From Phocaeicola sp. (GTDB lineage Bacteria; Bacteroidota; Bacteroidia; Bacteroidales; Bacteroidaceae), in the NCBI GenBank assembly GCA_020026175.1, contig JAHHQV010000044.1:1-23908 (forward strand): a DNA stretch of 23,908 nucleotides. Reading direction: 5' to 3'. The notes beneath the pieces were generated by a model. It saw nothing but the letters and a program-made list of their open reading frames with translations, ran no database searches and was not told the origin of the DNA. This document shows, piece by piece, positions 23,873 through 23,908 of this stretch (the stretch's first letter is position 1; every line of letters begins with the position of its first letter). The position numbers were made by a program, and so were the translations under genes.

Positions 23873-23908
23873 TGTTTGATCTTTTTTAAGCATATCTTCC
23901 CCTTACCC

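Overview
The window looks like a chromosomal segment of a Bacteroidales bacterium (Bacteroides/Phocaeicola-like). Evidence: AT-rich intergenic DNA, repeated matches to the Bacteroidetes promoter -7 box TAnnTTTG, A-rich translation starts without strong Shine-Dalgarno sequences, families largely confined to this phylum (NVEALA peptide, DUF4271, DUF3098, 6-bladed beta-propeller lipoproteins), and the gene order DUF4271-hemD-rnpA-yidD-tatD-tyrS. No tRNA, rRNA, CRISPR array, integrase or transposase was seen. All calls come from reading the sequence; no database search was run.

Left part (1-4841): the 3' end of a fused sialate O-acetylesterase / NanM-type mutarotase gene (+), a porin-like outer-membrane barrel (-) and a serine-type sulfatase (+). 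Together these suggest use of host sialylated and sulfated glycans, although the three are not one operon.

Central-left part (4842-9789), all on the minus strand: a frameshifted LOG-family gene, DUF4271 membrane protein, hemD, rnpA, yidD, a short TatD-family hydrolase and tyrS. rnpA and tyrS each have a promoter-like box of their own.

Accessory patch (9790-13073): a 310-bp gap with an 88-bp imperfect hairpin, then an operon (-) coding for a small exported six-cysteine NVEALA peptide, a 6-bladed beta-propeller lipoprotein, a DUF1573 protein and a second propeller-like lipoprotein. A hairpin between the peptide gene and the rest looks like a partial terminator. This is the least understood genetic unit here and the best candidate for an undescribed system.

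Right part (13203-21779): metK (-) with a leader that fits a SAM-II riboswitch. Next is a tight operon (-) of methyltransferase, ftsX, DUF3098, uppP, truB, queA and folK, covering cell division, lipid carrier recycling, tRNA modification and folate synthesis. A small PspC-domain gene (+) and miaB (-) converge on a shared terminator.

Right end (21780-23908): a 406-bp gap holding four tandem 22-bp palindromic units whose arms show a compensatory change, then a succinyl-CoA:acetate/propionate-type CoA-transferase gene (+), and a tail with diverged direct repeats and a long inverted repeat.
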